A stretch of DNA of 64,000 nucleotides from Gemmatimonadota bacterium (GTDB lineage Bacteria > Gemmatimonadota > Gemmatimonadetes > Longimicrobiales > Gaopeijiaceae): positions 1 to 64,000 of the forward strand of contig VXQO01000113.1 of NCBI GenBank assembly GCA_009838975.1, written 5' to 3'. Positions within the stretch are counted from its first letter, which is position 1. Every line of letters starts with the position of its first letter. The notes under the pieces are model-generated. The model was not told the DNA's origin and did not search any database. It saw only the letters and a program-made list of their open reading frames with translations. Below are positions 37,355-46,920 of the stretch, one piece after another. The position numbers were made by a program, and so were the translations under genes.

Positions 37355-39289
37355 TCAGGGAGGGCTTTCGGCAACTCGCCGGCCCTGGTCGGTCCGTTCC
37401 GTGATCCCGATTCCGTCGAGGTAGGAAAGCAGCGGAATCAGGTGCTTCCTCGTGACGGGAACGACCTCGCGGAAGTCCGCAGGGCCCAGAGCGCTTTGCC
37501 CTGCAAAACGTTCCACGATCCGTGCCGCAGCACGATCCAGCAAGTCGCTTCTCACCCAGAAGGCGTCCCCGACGAGGCGGATCCGTCTATTGGCCGCCAG
37601 AAAGGCGAGCACGGCCTCCGCCCGGTGGCTGTCGCCCGTGATCTCGGCCGCGAGTTCGCTGGTCGCGGGCCCCTGAAGTCCCGCACCCGAGAGCACCTCC
37701 ATGATGCGTCGCTCGATAACCTCTTCCTCGGGCGAAAGAGCGGGAGCGAACCGTGGCATGCGCGCCACCTTCCCATCGACGACCAGCCGCCCCGCTTCGG
37801 CCAATCGTGCAGCGAGTCCGTCCGCCAGGCGGGGATGGGAACGCGCGGGCAGCGATGTGCGCAGGACATCGAGAGGAGCCCCCGCTTCGAGTGAATGGTC
37901 GCGGTGATGCCGCTCGACGGCCGCCAGCAGGCGTTCTTCGCCGTCGGCGACAAGGGCGGGATCGAAGAGCCTGCCCGCAATGAGTGGGACGCTTCCGGCA
38001 AGGGCCTCCAGCAGGGCGGCCGAATCCGCCTCCCAGCCCGCCAGGACGCCGACTGCGTTCAGGGAGAGGCCGTTCCACGAGGCAAGGGCCGCCGCACCCC
38101 TGACCCCGGCCAGTCCTCCCTGCGACAGCGCCGCCAGCGCGTCTGCCTCCGCGGTCGACATGCGCTTGCGCTTCGGCGGCACCGGTTCGAGGACCACGCC
38201 ACCCGCGATGGTCGTGATCGGCGAATAGGAGCGGATGACGCATCTGTCCCCGCGGCGTGCGACGACCGGCCCCTCGAGTCTCAGCTGAGCGAAGGCCGGC
38301 TCGCCCGGCACGATCTCGTCGATGCCGAAGAGGGCGACGCGGGCCATCACCTCCACCGTGCCCAGGTGGACACGGACGCGCTGGCCTGCTTCCAGGCGCC
38401 ATCCGCTGTCGTGCAACGCGGTGAGCTCGACCGTCAGCATCATGGAGGGGGACCAGGCGGGATGGGTGACGAGGACATCGCCTCGGGAGATCATCCCGCG
38501 CCTCACAGCCGTGCCTGTCAGTGCCAGCGCCGTCCTCTGGCCCGCCCGGGCGTCATCCACCGCGCTCCCGTGTACCTGTACGGCACGGACCCGCGCTTCG
38601 TCGCCGCGGGGAAGGATCCGCACGGTGTCTCCGCGGGACAACGCCCCGGACCAGAGCGTGCCCGTCACCACGGTGCCCGCGCCCCCGACGGCGAAGACGC
38701 GGTCGACGGGGAGGCGGAACAGGTCCTCCGTCGCCCGCCGGGAGGCCCGGGAACCACACCGCACCAGCGCCGCCGACAGCTTCTCCAGGCTGCCGGCGTC
38801 CTTCACCGACACGGGCACGGTTTCGGCGTCCTCATAGGGCGTGTCCCGCAGGAGGTCCTCCACATCCTCGGTCACCAGCTCGAGCCACTCTTCGTCGACG
38901 AGGTCCGCCTTGGTGATCGCGACCACCATTCCCGCAATCCCCAGAAGCCCCGCGATCGCAACGTGTTCGCGCGTCTGGGGCATCACGCTCTCGTCCGCGG
39001 CTACCACGAGGAGGACGATGTCCATCCCGGTCGCTCCCGCCACCATCGTGCGGACGAACCCCTCGTGCCCGGGGACATCGACGATCCCGAACGACCATCC
39101 CTCCGACGGTGAATAGGGCGCGAATCCCAGTTCGATCGTGATCCCGCGCTCCTTTTCCTCGGCGAGTCTGTCCGTATCCACCCCGGTGAGCGCTCGAACC
39201 AGGGAAGTCTTGCCGTGATCGATATGGCCGGCGGTGCCAAGAATGAGGCTGGCGTGTGGTGGCTTGGCCGTACCGGTGTCGCGGGACAT
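37355..39289 (-). CDS. selB: selenocysteine-specific translation elongation factor
   Basis: GTAGHIDHGKTSLVRALTGVDTDRLAEEKERGITIELGFAP, DVPGHEGFVRTMVAGATGMD, winged-helix-like C-terminus. Confidence 0.92.
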   Translation of the reverse strand: MSRDTGTAKPPHASLILGTAGHIDHGKTSLVRALTGVDTDRLAEEKERGITIELGFAPYSPSEGWSFGIVDVPGHEGFVRTMVAGATGMDIVLLVVAADESVMPQTREHVAIAGLLGIAGMVVAITKADLVDEEWLELVTEDVEDLLRDTPYEDAETVPVSVKDAGSLEKLSAALVRCGSRASRRATEDLFRLPVDRVFAVGGAGTVVTGTLWSGALSRGDTVRILPRGDEARVRAVQVHGSAVDDARAGQRTALALTGTAVRRGMISRGDVLVTHPAWSPSMMLTVELTALHDSGWRLEAGQRVRVHLGTVEVMARVALFGIDEIVPGEPAFAQLRLEGPVVARRGDRCVIRSYSPITTIAGGVVLEPVPPKRKRMSTAEADALAALSQGGLAGVRGAAALASWNGLSLNAVGVLAGWEADSAALLEALAGSVPLIAGRLFDPALVADGEERLLAAVERHHRDHSLEAGAPLDVLRTSLPARSHPRLADGLAARLAEAGRLVVDGKVARMPRFAPALSPEEEVIERRIMEVLSGAGLQGPATSELAAEITGDSHRAEAVLAFLAANRRIRLVGDAFWVRSDLLDRAAARIVERFAGQSALGPADFREVVPVTRKHLIPLLSYLDGIGITERTDQGRRVAESPP

Positions 39290-39309
39290 TGGGCGTGCGG
39301 GCGTGCGCG

Positions 39310-40080
39310 TCAGTTCCGCGCGGGGACTTCGGCTCCGGCGTCAGCTTCGGGCTCCAGGAATCGAAAGGACTCGAGGCGCCGGCCGCCCAGCATGTGGAAC
39401 GTAGTGAAGTCGTCGAGCAGCGAAACATGGGCGCGGGCTCCGCGCAGGCCATCGGGGACCCTCCCCGTCAACAGCGTGCCGAGCTGGGCCCTCGCAACCG
39501 GACCCACGCGTCTGGACCCCTCGGCAGCCGGACATCCGGGGCCGCGAATCCCGCCGGCCTCCAGGTCGAAGCGAGCCATCTCCTCCTCCTCAAGGACTGA
39601 TCCGCAGGCGGTGCAAGTTGTCAATTCGGGACCGAAACCCAGTTCCTGGACGATCCGCCAACCGAGCGCGAGCGCCTCCCCGATCACCTCGCCGGGCACG
39701 GCCTGCTCAATTCGCTCGAGCCCCTTCGACAGGGAGTCGAAAAGCTGCGGATGGGGTTCCTGCCCCGCGTGACGCAGCACGAGTTCCGCAGCCACCGATG
39801 CACCCGCGAGACGCCGGACGTCCGCACCGAGGGCCAGATGCGCCCTTGCTGGCGCGAATTCGCGCAGAGTTTGCAGCTCGCGGTTCTCCCGAAAGGAGAT
39901 CACGGCCACGCCCTCCGCGAAGGTGCCGACGCCTCCCTGGCCCCTGGAAGCGCCCCGGTGGACGCCGCGAGCCATGACCCCAACCAGCCCCAGGTCGCGG
40001 GCATAGAACCTCAGGACGCGGCTGCTGTCCGAGAACGGATGGGTACGCAGCAGGATCGCCGGCGTCGTGAGATTGGGCAT
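39310..40080 (-). CDS. recO: DNA repair protein RecO
   Basis: TPAILLRTHPFSDSSRVLRFYARDLGLVGVMARGVH; CTACG zinc-site region; start set at MPNLTTPAI. Confidence 0.88.
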   Translation of the reverse strand: MPNLTTPAILLRTHPFSDSSRVLRFYARDLGLVGVMARGVHRGASRGQGGVGTFAEGVAVISFRENRELQTLREFAPARAHLALGADVRRLAGASVAAELVLRHAGQEPHPQLFDSLSKGLERIEQAVPGEVIGEALALGWRIVQELGFGPELTTCTACGSVLEEEEMARFDLEAGGIRGPGCPAAEGSRRVGPVARAQLGTLLTGRVPDGLRGARAHVSLLDDFTTFHMLGGRRLESFRFLEPEADAGAEVPARN

Positions 40081-40090
40081 TGTACGACGG

Positions 40091-41143
40091 TCACCTCTCC
40101 AGCTCGGCCAGCAGTGCCCTGCGGCGGCCGCGGTATTCGTCGGCTTCGATTTGCCCGTTTTGCCATAGTTCGTCCAGACGGGCGACCGCAACCAGCACGT
40201 CTTGCCGTCGCGCGGCCATCCGTGCGGAAGCGCGCCTTGGCATGCGCATCGCGAGAATCGATCCGGCCACGGTCAGAGCCAGCGCCAGAAGTACGGCCAC
40301 AAGCGGAATGGAAGCGGACGGGCTGAGGGGCCGCCCCGGCGCGACCGTCACCACGGTGCCGGCGAGGTCCCTGCCCGCAAAGCGCCGGTAGGTAGCGCCT
40401 TCCATGTCGAGTGGGCCAACGGACGCCAACCCGTTCACCGTGAGTTCGCCGGCGGGTTCGAGAAACAGCAGCTCCATCGAGCCCGTGCCGCCCTCAAGCG
40501 GCAGCGTGAATGCGTCAGAAGGGACTCGGTAGCGGAACAGGTAGACTCGCTCTCCCGGCGGCACCGGGGCGGACACGTGGACGACGCCTCCGCTGAACGA
40601 AGCCGCATCCGGCGACAGGTCGCTCTGCCCGACCGCGAAGTCGGTGGCGCCGGGCGGCAACGGGTGGGACCAGGTTGCCCCGAACTCGCTGGCGACCACG
40701 GTCGCCGCGCTGCGGTTCTCGATCTCGAACAGGTCTGTCACCATCCAGCCGGGGCCAGGCGCCGATCGCTCGAGAAAGGTGTTTCGGACCCTGACCGGGA
40801 TGTGGATCGCGGGCCCGGCGCCGATGGTCGGAAAGGCACGGATCAGGTAGGTGCCGACGGTGTCCGCTGCCTCGCTCACCGTACCCCCGAAGTAGAGGAT
40901 GCCCTGGTAGCGCAGAGAAGCGAAGTACACGTCGTTGCCCAGGTCGGGATCCTCGGGCTCGGGAATGACGAACTCGAAGCGTCCGTCGCTGCGCACCGAG
41001 ACACTGTCCACCTCGCCGGAGAACAGCGTGGACACGCGATGGAGTACAACCGTACCGCTGTCAGCGAGTTCGTCGCCGATCCGCACCTCTCCGGAAATGA
41101 CCAGCCCCGGAAACGTCTGCGCGTTCAGCGCGGTCGGAAGCAC
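40091..41143 (-). CDS. secreted/membrane hypothetical protein with SHOCT-like C-terminus
   Basis: signal-like N-terminus (start probably upstream of 41143), C-terminal TM then LDELWQNGQIEADEYRGRRRALLAELE. Confidence 0.6.
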   Translation of the reverse strand: MLPTALNAQTFPGLVISGEVRIGDELADSGTVVLHRVSTLFSGEVDSVSVRSDGRFEFVIPEPEDPDLGNDVYFASLRYQGILYFGGTVSEAADTVGTYLIRAFPTIGAGPAIHIPVRVRNTFLERSAPGPGWMVTDLFEIENRSAATVVASEFGATWSHPLPPGATDFAVGQSDLSPDAASFSGGVVHVSAPVPPGERVYLFRYRVPSDAFTLPLEGGTGSMELLFLEPAGELTVNGLASVGPLDMEGATYRRFAGRDLAGTVVTVAPGRPLSPSASIPLVAVLLALALTVAGSILAMRMPRRASARMAARRQDVLVAVARLDELWQNGQIEADEYRGRRRALLAELER

Positions 41144-41181
41144 CGCCAGCCCGCAGGCGAGCCATGTGGGAAGAAAGGACC

Positions 41182-41703
41182 TCAGCGCTCGAACCGCCCC
41201 AAGTCTTCGGGGCGCATTCTACGGAGGTGTTCCTCCAGCGCTTCCCCGCTCATTCTTCCTTCCTCGCCGTCGTCGGAGTCCTCGTCCTCGTCAGCCCCGT
41301 CCGAAGCCATGGCTTCGGCCACTGAATCGAGAAGGCCTTCCTCGGCGAAGATGCGCGCCTCCGCCCTGAGGGCGATGGCGATGGAGTCGGAGGGTCGCGC
41401 GTCGACCGAGATGATCTCTCCGCCCCGGTCGATGATCAACTCGGCAAAGTAGGTGCTGTCCTTGACCCTGGTGATGAGCACACGCTGCAGGGTGCCCCCC
41501 AGGCCCCCCAATACCGAAACCAGCAGATCGTGGGTGAGCGGACGCTGGAACGAAACGCCCCCCATGTGCATGGCGATCGCGCTGGCCTCGCCCGGGCCGA
41601 TCCAAATCGGGAGAACCCGTTCGCTACCCAGGTCCTTGAGAATGACGACCGGGGTGTTCGACGTCTTGTCGAAAGCGAGGCTCTGCACCCTGACCTCGAT
41701 CAC
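41182..41703 (-). CDS. bifunctional nuclease (BFN/DUF151) family protein
   Basis: LPIWIGPGEASAIAMHMGG, RPLTHDLL, DARPSDSIAIALRAEARIFAEEGLL. Confidence 0.92.
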   Translation of the reverse strand: MIEVRVQSLAFDKTSNTPVVILKDLGSERVLPIWIGPGEASAIAMHMGGVSFQRPLTHDLLVSVLGGLGGTLQRVLITRVKDSTYFAELIIDRGGEIISVDARPSDSIAIALRAEARIFAEEGLLDSVAEAMASDGADEDEDSDDGEEGRMSGEALEEHLRRMRPEDLGRFER

Positions 41704-41788
41704 GATGTCCTCCTGGCTTCCCGGCGTCGCCGTCCGTGTTCGTGTCCATGCCGATGATGGGCATCATCGCCTCGCAGCACAACCCGCG

Positions 41789-43024
41789 CTACAGCTTCAG
41801 CGCACTCAAGATGTCATCGACCCTGTCGATGCGCTCCCAGCCGAAGAGCTGCACTTCCCTTCCGTGCGCGACGGCTTTGCGCGGACGGCGGCCGAAGTGG
41901 CCATACGACGCGGTGCGTTCGAACACGGGGCCACCCAGCCCCAGATCCCGTATGATCGCTTCGGGACGGAAGTCGAACACCTGGCTGACCACTTCCGAGA
42001 GTCTTGCGTCGTCCAGCCCGTGCCGTGCCGTGCCGAAAGAGTCCACCCATATCTGCACCGGCTCCGCCACCCCGATGGCGTAGGCCAGTTGCACCTCGCA
42101 GCGCGAGGCGACCCGGGCAGCCACAAGGTTCTTGGCCGCCCATCGGGCCGCATAGGCGCCGGACCGGTCGACCTTGGTCGGATCCTTGCCGGAGAACGCC
42201 CCCCCGCCGTGGCGCCCCATGCCTCCGTAGGTGTCGACGATGATCTTGCGGCCGGTCAGGCCCGTGTCTTCGTGCGGTCCCCCCCGCGTGAAGCTCCCGC
42301 TGGGGTTGATGTGATAGGTGATCTCGGACGGATGGCCGGAAACGAACTCCGGGGGAAGCACCGGGTCGATGACGGTGGCCCTGAGTTCCTCCGCTATCCT
42401 CTGCTGCATGAGTTCGTTGCCGTGTGTGTCGCACTCGTCGTGCTGCGCGCTGAGAACGACCGCCGTGATGCGCAGCGGCTTCCAGTTGCCGTCGTAGGCG
42501 AAGGTGACCTGGGATTTGCCGTCCGGCCTCAGCCACGGAATCTCCCCCTGCTTGCGGGCTTCGGAAAGGCGCTTGACGAGGGCGTGGGCGACGGAGATGG
42601 GAGCAGGCATGAACTCCGGGGTATCGTCGCAGGCGAAACCGAACATCATGCCCTGGTCGCCGGCACCCAGAGGCTTGGCCTGGCCCCCGACCTGCCCGGC
42701 ATTGACGGCCGCTGCGATCTCCGGAGACTGGCCGTGGAGGGTGGACGACACCTTCCAGGCCCCCAGATCGATGCCCGACCGGGGGCTGTCGTAGCCGGCC
42801 CTGACGAGGGTGCGGTGCACGAGGCCGGGGACATCGAGATGACTGGTCCTGCTTACCTCGCCGGCGACGACGGCCAGGTCGGTGGTCACCAGGGTCTCAC
42901 AAGCGGCCCTGCCTCCGGCGTCGTCCGCGAGAATGGCGTCGACCACGGCGTCCGATATCTGGTCTGCGATCTTGTCGGGGTGTCCCTCGGTGACGGATTC
43001 CGAGGTGAACAGGCGGAAGCTCAA
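41789..43024 (-). CDS. metK: S-adenosylmethionine synthetase
   Basis: FTSESVTEGHPDKIADQISDAVVDA, GAGDQGMMFGFA, GGGAFSGKDPTKVDRS. Confidence 0.98.
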   Translation of the reverse strand: MSFRLFTSESVTEGHPDKIADQISDAVVDAILADDAGGRAACETLVTTDLAVVAGEVSRTSHLDVPGLVHRTLVRAGYDSPRSGIDLGAWKVSSTLHGQSPEIAAAVNAGQVGGQAKPLGAGDQGMMFGFACDDTPEFMPAPISVAHALVKRLSEARKQGEIPWLRPDGKSQVTFAYDGNWKPLRITAVVLSAQHDECDTHGNELMQQRIAEELRATVIDPVLPPEFVSGHPSEITYHINPSGSFTRGGPHEDTGLTGRKIIVDTYGGMGRHGGGAFSGKDPTKVDRSGAYAARWAAKNLVAARVASRCEVQLAYAIGVAEPVQIWVDSFGTARHGLDDARLSEVVSQVFDFRPEAIIRDLGLGGPVFERTASYGHFGRRPRKAVAHGREVQLFGWERIDRVDDILSALKL

Positions 43025-43130
43025 CGGATTGGCTCTTGAAGAAAGGGGTGATTGACTCCACGCGCCGCGACGATCGATTCGTCAGCCGGCTGGCCGGGGA
43101 GTTCGCAGCAACGGGTAACTACGATAACCG

Positions 43131-44909
43131 TCACGACTCGAAGGGGAATAGGCCCGGATCGGCCATGCCTCCGAGGGCCTCGGCCAGAATCCGCCTTGCC
43201 TGCGCTCGTGTGGCCGCTTCCATCGCAGCCACCGCAGCAGCGCGGAGGTCCTCGATGGGGTGGCCGCGGAGGAGGCCTCTGATTTCGGGCAGTGAATGCC
43301 ATGCGACCGACAGCACTTCGACGCCCAACCCGGCCAGCGCGACCGCCCCGGCGGGTCTGCCGGCCATTTCGCCGCAGGCGCTGACCTCGATACCCGTCTC
43401 GCGTCCCGTCCGGGCGACCATCGAGATCAGCCGAAGGACGGCGGGATGCAGCGGGTCGTAGAGGTGCGCCAACCGGGTATTCGTGCGGTCCACGGCCAGG
43501 GTGTACTGAACCAGATCGTTTGTTCCGAGCGATAGGAAATCCACGTGGGACGCCAGGCAGTCGGCGTTGAGGGCGGCAGCCGGCGTCTCGATCATTGCAC
43601 CGACCTTGACGTCGTCTCTGAACGGAATCCCGCTCTGACGCAATTCACTCCGGGCCGCTACCAGGAGCTGCCGCACCACCTCGACTTCTCCGACGGAGTT
43701 GACCATGGGCAGCATGATTCGGATATCGCCATGGACCGCCGCCCTGAGGATAGCCTTCAACTGTGTCAGGAAGAGATCGGGTTCATCCGCACACACTCTT
43801 ACCCCGCGCCGCCCCAGCAGGGGGTTTTCTTCGAAGGGTGCGCGCAGAAAGACCGGAAACTTGTCTCCCCCGAGATCGAAGATGCGGATCATCACCGGCT
43901 GTGCCGGAAAGCTCCGGGCTACGGCCCGGTAGGCCCGATACTGCTCGTCTTCACCGGGCATCTCCCTGCGCCCCACCACAAGGAACTCGGTCCGGAACAG
44001 TCCGACTCCCTCTGCACCGTGCTCCCTCGCCCGGCCGGCCTCGCGCGGGAGGTCCAGATTGGCACGCAGGGTGATTTGCTGCGATTCCGGCGCGGCTGCA
44101 GAGTCGACTGGATCGATCGCCGCCTGCCGCCAGTCCCGGATCGCAGACCGACGTCGTTCGAAGCGTTCCGTCTCGTCCGCGTCGGGTTCTATCACCACCC
44201 TTCCGGAGCTTCCGTTGACGATGATGGTCTGGCCGTCCCGAGTCCTGTCCACGATGTGGCCGAGGCCTACGGCCGCGGGGATCTGCAGGGATCGCGCCAG
44301 AATCGCCCAATGGGATGTACGTGATCCCTCGTCGGTGGCGATGGCGACGACCCTGTCCGGCTCGAGGCGCGCGACCAGACTGGGAGTCAGGTTGCGTGCT
44401 ACGGCGACCACACCGCTGGCGCTCTCCATGTGCCTCGGATTGGGGAGATCGAGCAGGCGCCCAAGAACGCGCGACTTGAGATCCTGCAGATCGTTCAGCC
44501 GGTCCAGAACCATGGGGTGGGTGGTGCGGGACCAACGCTCCTTCAATTCCAGCATTCGCCACTCGAAGGCACGCGCCGCCGTCAGGCGGTTTTCGCGGAT
44601 GTATCGCTGAGTCCCCTCGACGACTTCCGGATCGTCCAGCATGAGGAGCTGTGGGTCGAAGATCCTGGCCTCGACGACCCCGAGACGGGTTTCGGTCTCT
44701 CCCTTCAGCACCTCCAGGCGGCCGCGGGCCCAGTCCAGCGCCGCCCGGAACCGCTCGAGTTCGCGGTTGCCTGCCTTCTTGCCGGCGGTCGTCCGGGACG
44801 GAACTTGCGGCACGCTCCAGGCGACGTGGTGCACCCTTCCCTTCGCGATGCCCTCGGACGCCGGGAAGCCCGCCACAACCACCGGAGTGTTTTCCAGTGG
44901 ATCACTCAT
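43131..44909 (-). CDS. ptsI: PTS enzyme I
   Basis: TDEGSRTSHWAILARS active His region, GVGLFRTEFL, SLGTNDLVQYTLAVDR, CGEMAG. Confidence 0.95.
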   Translation of the reverse strand: MSDPLENTPVVVAGFPASEGIAKGRVHHVAWSVPQVPSRTTAGKKAGNRELERFRAALDWARGRLEVLKGETETRLGVVEARIFDPQLLMLDDPEVVEGTQRYIRENRLTAARAFEWRMLELKERWSRTTHPMVLDRLNDLQDLKSRVLGRLLDLPNPRHMESASGVVAVARNLTPSLVARLEPDRVVAIATDEGSRTSHWAILARSLQIPAAVGLGHIVDRTRDGQTIIVNGSSGRVVIEPDADETERFERRRSAIRDWRQAAIDPVDSAAAPESQQITLRANLDLPREAGRAREHGAEGVGLFRTEFLVVGRREMPGEDEQYRAYRAVARSFPAQPVMIRIFDLGGDKFPVFLRAPFEENPLLGRRGVRVCADEPDLFLTQLKAILRAAVHGDIRIMLPMVNSVGEVEVVRQLLVAARSELRQSGIPFRDDVKVGAMIETPAAALNADCLASHVDFLSLGTNDLVQYTLAVDRTNTRLAHLYDPLHPAVLRLISMVARTGRETGIEVSACGEMAGRPAGAVALAGLGVEVLSVAWHSLPEIRGLLRGHPIEDLRAAAVAAMEAATRAQARRILAEALGGMADPGLFPFES

Positions 44910-45168
44910 CGAATCCTCTTCTCACCAGCGCCGCCAACGCAGCTACGGCCTCTGCGGCGTCATCGCCCTGGGCCGAAATGGTCAGCGCGCTCCCCTGTTC
45001 CGCTGCCAGCATGAGCACACCCATGATGCTCTTTCCGTTCACGGTCAGGTCCCCCCTGCCGACCGTTACCGACGCAGCAAAGCTGCCCGCGAGCTTCACG
45101 AACTCGGCGGAGGGCCTGGCGTGCATGCCCAGCGGGTTTAGGACTTCGACCGCGGTGGAGTGCGTCAT
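44902..45168 (-). CDS. ptsH: phosphocarrier protein HPr
   Basis: NPLGMHARPSAEFVKLA (phospho-His) and NGKSIMGVLML (Ser46 site). Confidence 0.95.
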   Translation of the reverse strand: MTHSTAVEVLNPLGMHARPSAEFVKLAGSFAASVTVGRGDLTVNGKSIMGVLMLAAEQGSALTISAQGDDAAEAVAALAALVRRGFDE

Positions 45169-45171
45169 CGG

Positions 45172-45585
45172 TCAGCAGGGCATGGGGCGATTGCCGGTGA
45201 TCGCCATGCGCCCCTTTTCGACCAGGCGGGGTACGAGTTCCTCGAATCCCAGAGCACGATTGAACACGAAGTCCAGGAGCATCGGCAGATTCACTCCGGT
45301 GATCACCGGCACTTCGGGCAATTCCCGAGTGACGATCATCGCCGCCAGGTGGCAACTTCCTCCGGGGAGATCCGTGAAGACGAGGTTGCGTGCTCCCGAC
45401 AGGGCCTTCTCAGTGCGCTCGCACAGTTCCTCGCGGCCCAGCCCGCGGTTCGGCACGCCGAACAGGGCCTCGGGCGTCACTCCGGCAATCTGCCTTACCG
45501 CGCTCACGAGGCCATCCGCAAGCGCCCCGTGGGCGACAACGACGCCGCGGGCCGGTTCGTGGGCCCGTGACCCCCTCTCACTCAT
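45172..45585 (-). CDS. PTS EIIA (mannose/Man family)
   Basis: GVVVAHGALADGLVSAV, TDLPGGSCHLAA, GVNLPMLL. Confidence 0.9.
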   Translation of the reverse strand: MSERGSRAHEPARGVVVAHGALADGLVSAVRQIAGVTPEALFGVPNRGLGREELCERTEKALSGARNLVFTDLPGGSCHLAAMIVTRELPEVPVITGVNLPMLLDFVFNRALGFEELVPRLVEKGRMAITGNRPMPC

Positions 45586-46537
45586 AGTCCTGGATCAGTG
45601 AATCACGCGGGTTCATCGCCCGCCGCAATCCGTCGTTGAAGCGGGTGGGCACGTCGACGCCGCCGTACGCGAGAAGCTGATTCATCGCGATCACCTCGCT
45701 GATGACGGTGAGATTCTTGCCCGGGTTGAGCGGAATGACGAGCCTGGGGATACCCACGCCGAGTATGGTCGTGGACTCCCTCCCGAAGCCGGTGCGATCG
45801 TACTCTTGCGCATCGTCCCACGGCTGGAGGTCGACGATGATCTCCACGCGCTTTCTCTGCCGCGTGGCCCTCGTGCCGAACATGGAAGCGATGTCGATGA
45901 TTCCGATTCCGCGGATTTCCATGTGGAAGTTCTGGAGCTCATGGGCCTTCCCCATGAGGACATCGTTGCCTCGCCTCGACACGAGCACGAGATCGTCGGC
46001 GACAAGACGGTGGCCGCGCTGAACCAGCCCGAGTACACATTCCGATTTGCCGATCCCGCTCGGCCCGGTAAAGAGCAGGCCGATGCCGTACACGTCGGCC
46101 AGAGACCCGTGCACGGAAGTGGTGGGGGCAAGTACGTCCTCGAGATACGGCTTCAGTACCTGGTATAGATCCGCGGTGGCCAGAGGGGTTCGGAAGACCG
46201 CGATTCCCGCCTCCTCGGCCGCGGCCAGGAAGGGTGGCGGCACATCCTGCCCAGAGGATACGAAGACCGCGGGCACCCCGCGGGCAAAAACCGCTTCGAG
46301 TCGCCAGCGGGCCTGATCGGGCGGGAGCGTGGCCAGGTAGCTCATTTCGGTCTCGCCGAACACCTGAATGCGTCCTGCCTCCAGCCGGGCCGTATAACCC
46401 GCCAGGGTCAACCCGGGATTGAAGAGCTCGGGGTCCGAAACGAGGCCGTCCAGCGACGCGGCGGGAGTGACGCGCTCCACTTCCAGTGCCGTCTCCCTGG
46501 CCGCGAGGAGCTCCCGCACGGTTATCGACGTCTTCAC
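45578..46537 (-). CDS. hprK: HPr kinase/phosphorylase
   Basis: GPSGIGKSECVLGLVQRGHRLVADD Walker A, EIRGIGIIDI signature; GTG start inferred at VKTSITVREL overlapping hpf stop. Confidence 0.93.
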   Translation of the reverse strand: MKTSITVRELLAARETALEVERVTPAASLDGLVSDPELFNPGLTLAGYTARLEAGRIQVFGETEMSYLATLPPDQARWRLEAVFARGVPAVFVSSGQDVPPPFLAAAEEAGIAVFRTPLATADLYQVLKPYLEDVLAPTTSVHGSLADVYGIGLLFTGPSGIGKSECVLGLVQRGHRLVADDLVLVSRRGNDVLMGKAHELQNFHMEIRGIGIIDIASMFGTRATRQRKRVEIIVDLQPWDDAQEYDRTGFGRESTTILGVGIPRLVIPLNPGKNLTVISEVIAMNQLLAYGGVDVPTRFNDGLRRAMNPRDSLIQDYE

Positions 46538-46836
46538 GAAATGCGGAATTCCTTTCGCTTCGTCCGGTCTCGCCGGAGGATCCGCTTGATGTGGTCGTCG
46601 AGCTCGTCCAGTGCGCCTCGAAAGTTCTGTCCCTGTCCGCGCGCTACCGCGGGTTGGCGGCGGCGGCGGGACACGATCGCCTCCACGGTACACGAGCGTC
46701 CTTCGATCTGAAAGACGAAACTGGCTCCCATGGCCGCCGGATCGAACCGGGGCCAGCGCATGGCCAACGCGTCCGCGTGTTCGCGGTCGTCCTCACTGAT
46801 TTCACATCCCTGGGCTGTTATTCGTATCGGGATCAC
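46534..46836 (-). CDS. hpf: ribosome hibernation promoting factor family
   Basis: 100 aa, IRITAQGCEISEDDREHADAL...ALDELDDHIKRILRRDRTKRK; located upstream of hprK. Confidence 0.82.
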   Translation of the reverse strand: MIPIRITAQGCEISEDDREHADALAMRWPRFDPAAMGASFVFQIEGRSCTVEAIVSRRRRQPAVARGQGQNFRGALDELDDHIKRILRRDRTKRKEFRIS

Positions 46837-46920
46837 GTCGCGGTCTCCGACAATGCATTAGGGTGAGCGTGCGGGTGGCAAGACCGGCCTCCGTTCACGG
46901 GGAGGCCCATGTGATTCTAC

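Noticed and set aside
43025-43130. SAM-responsive riboswitch upstream of metK
   Set aside because: Checked for SAM-I/II-type conserved cores by eye; none recognised. A cmsearch would be needed to be sure.
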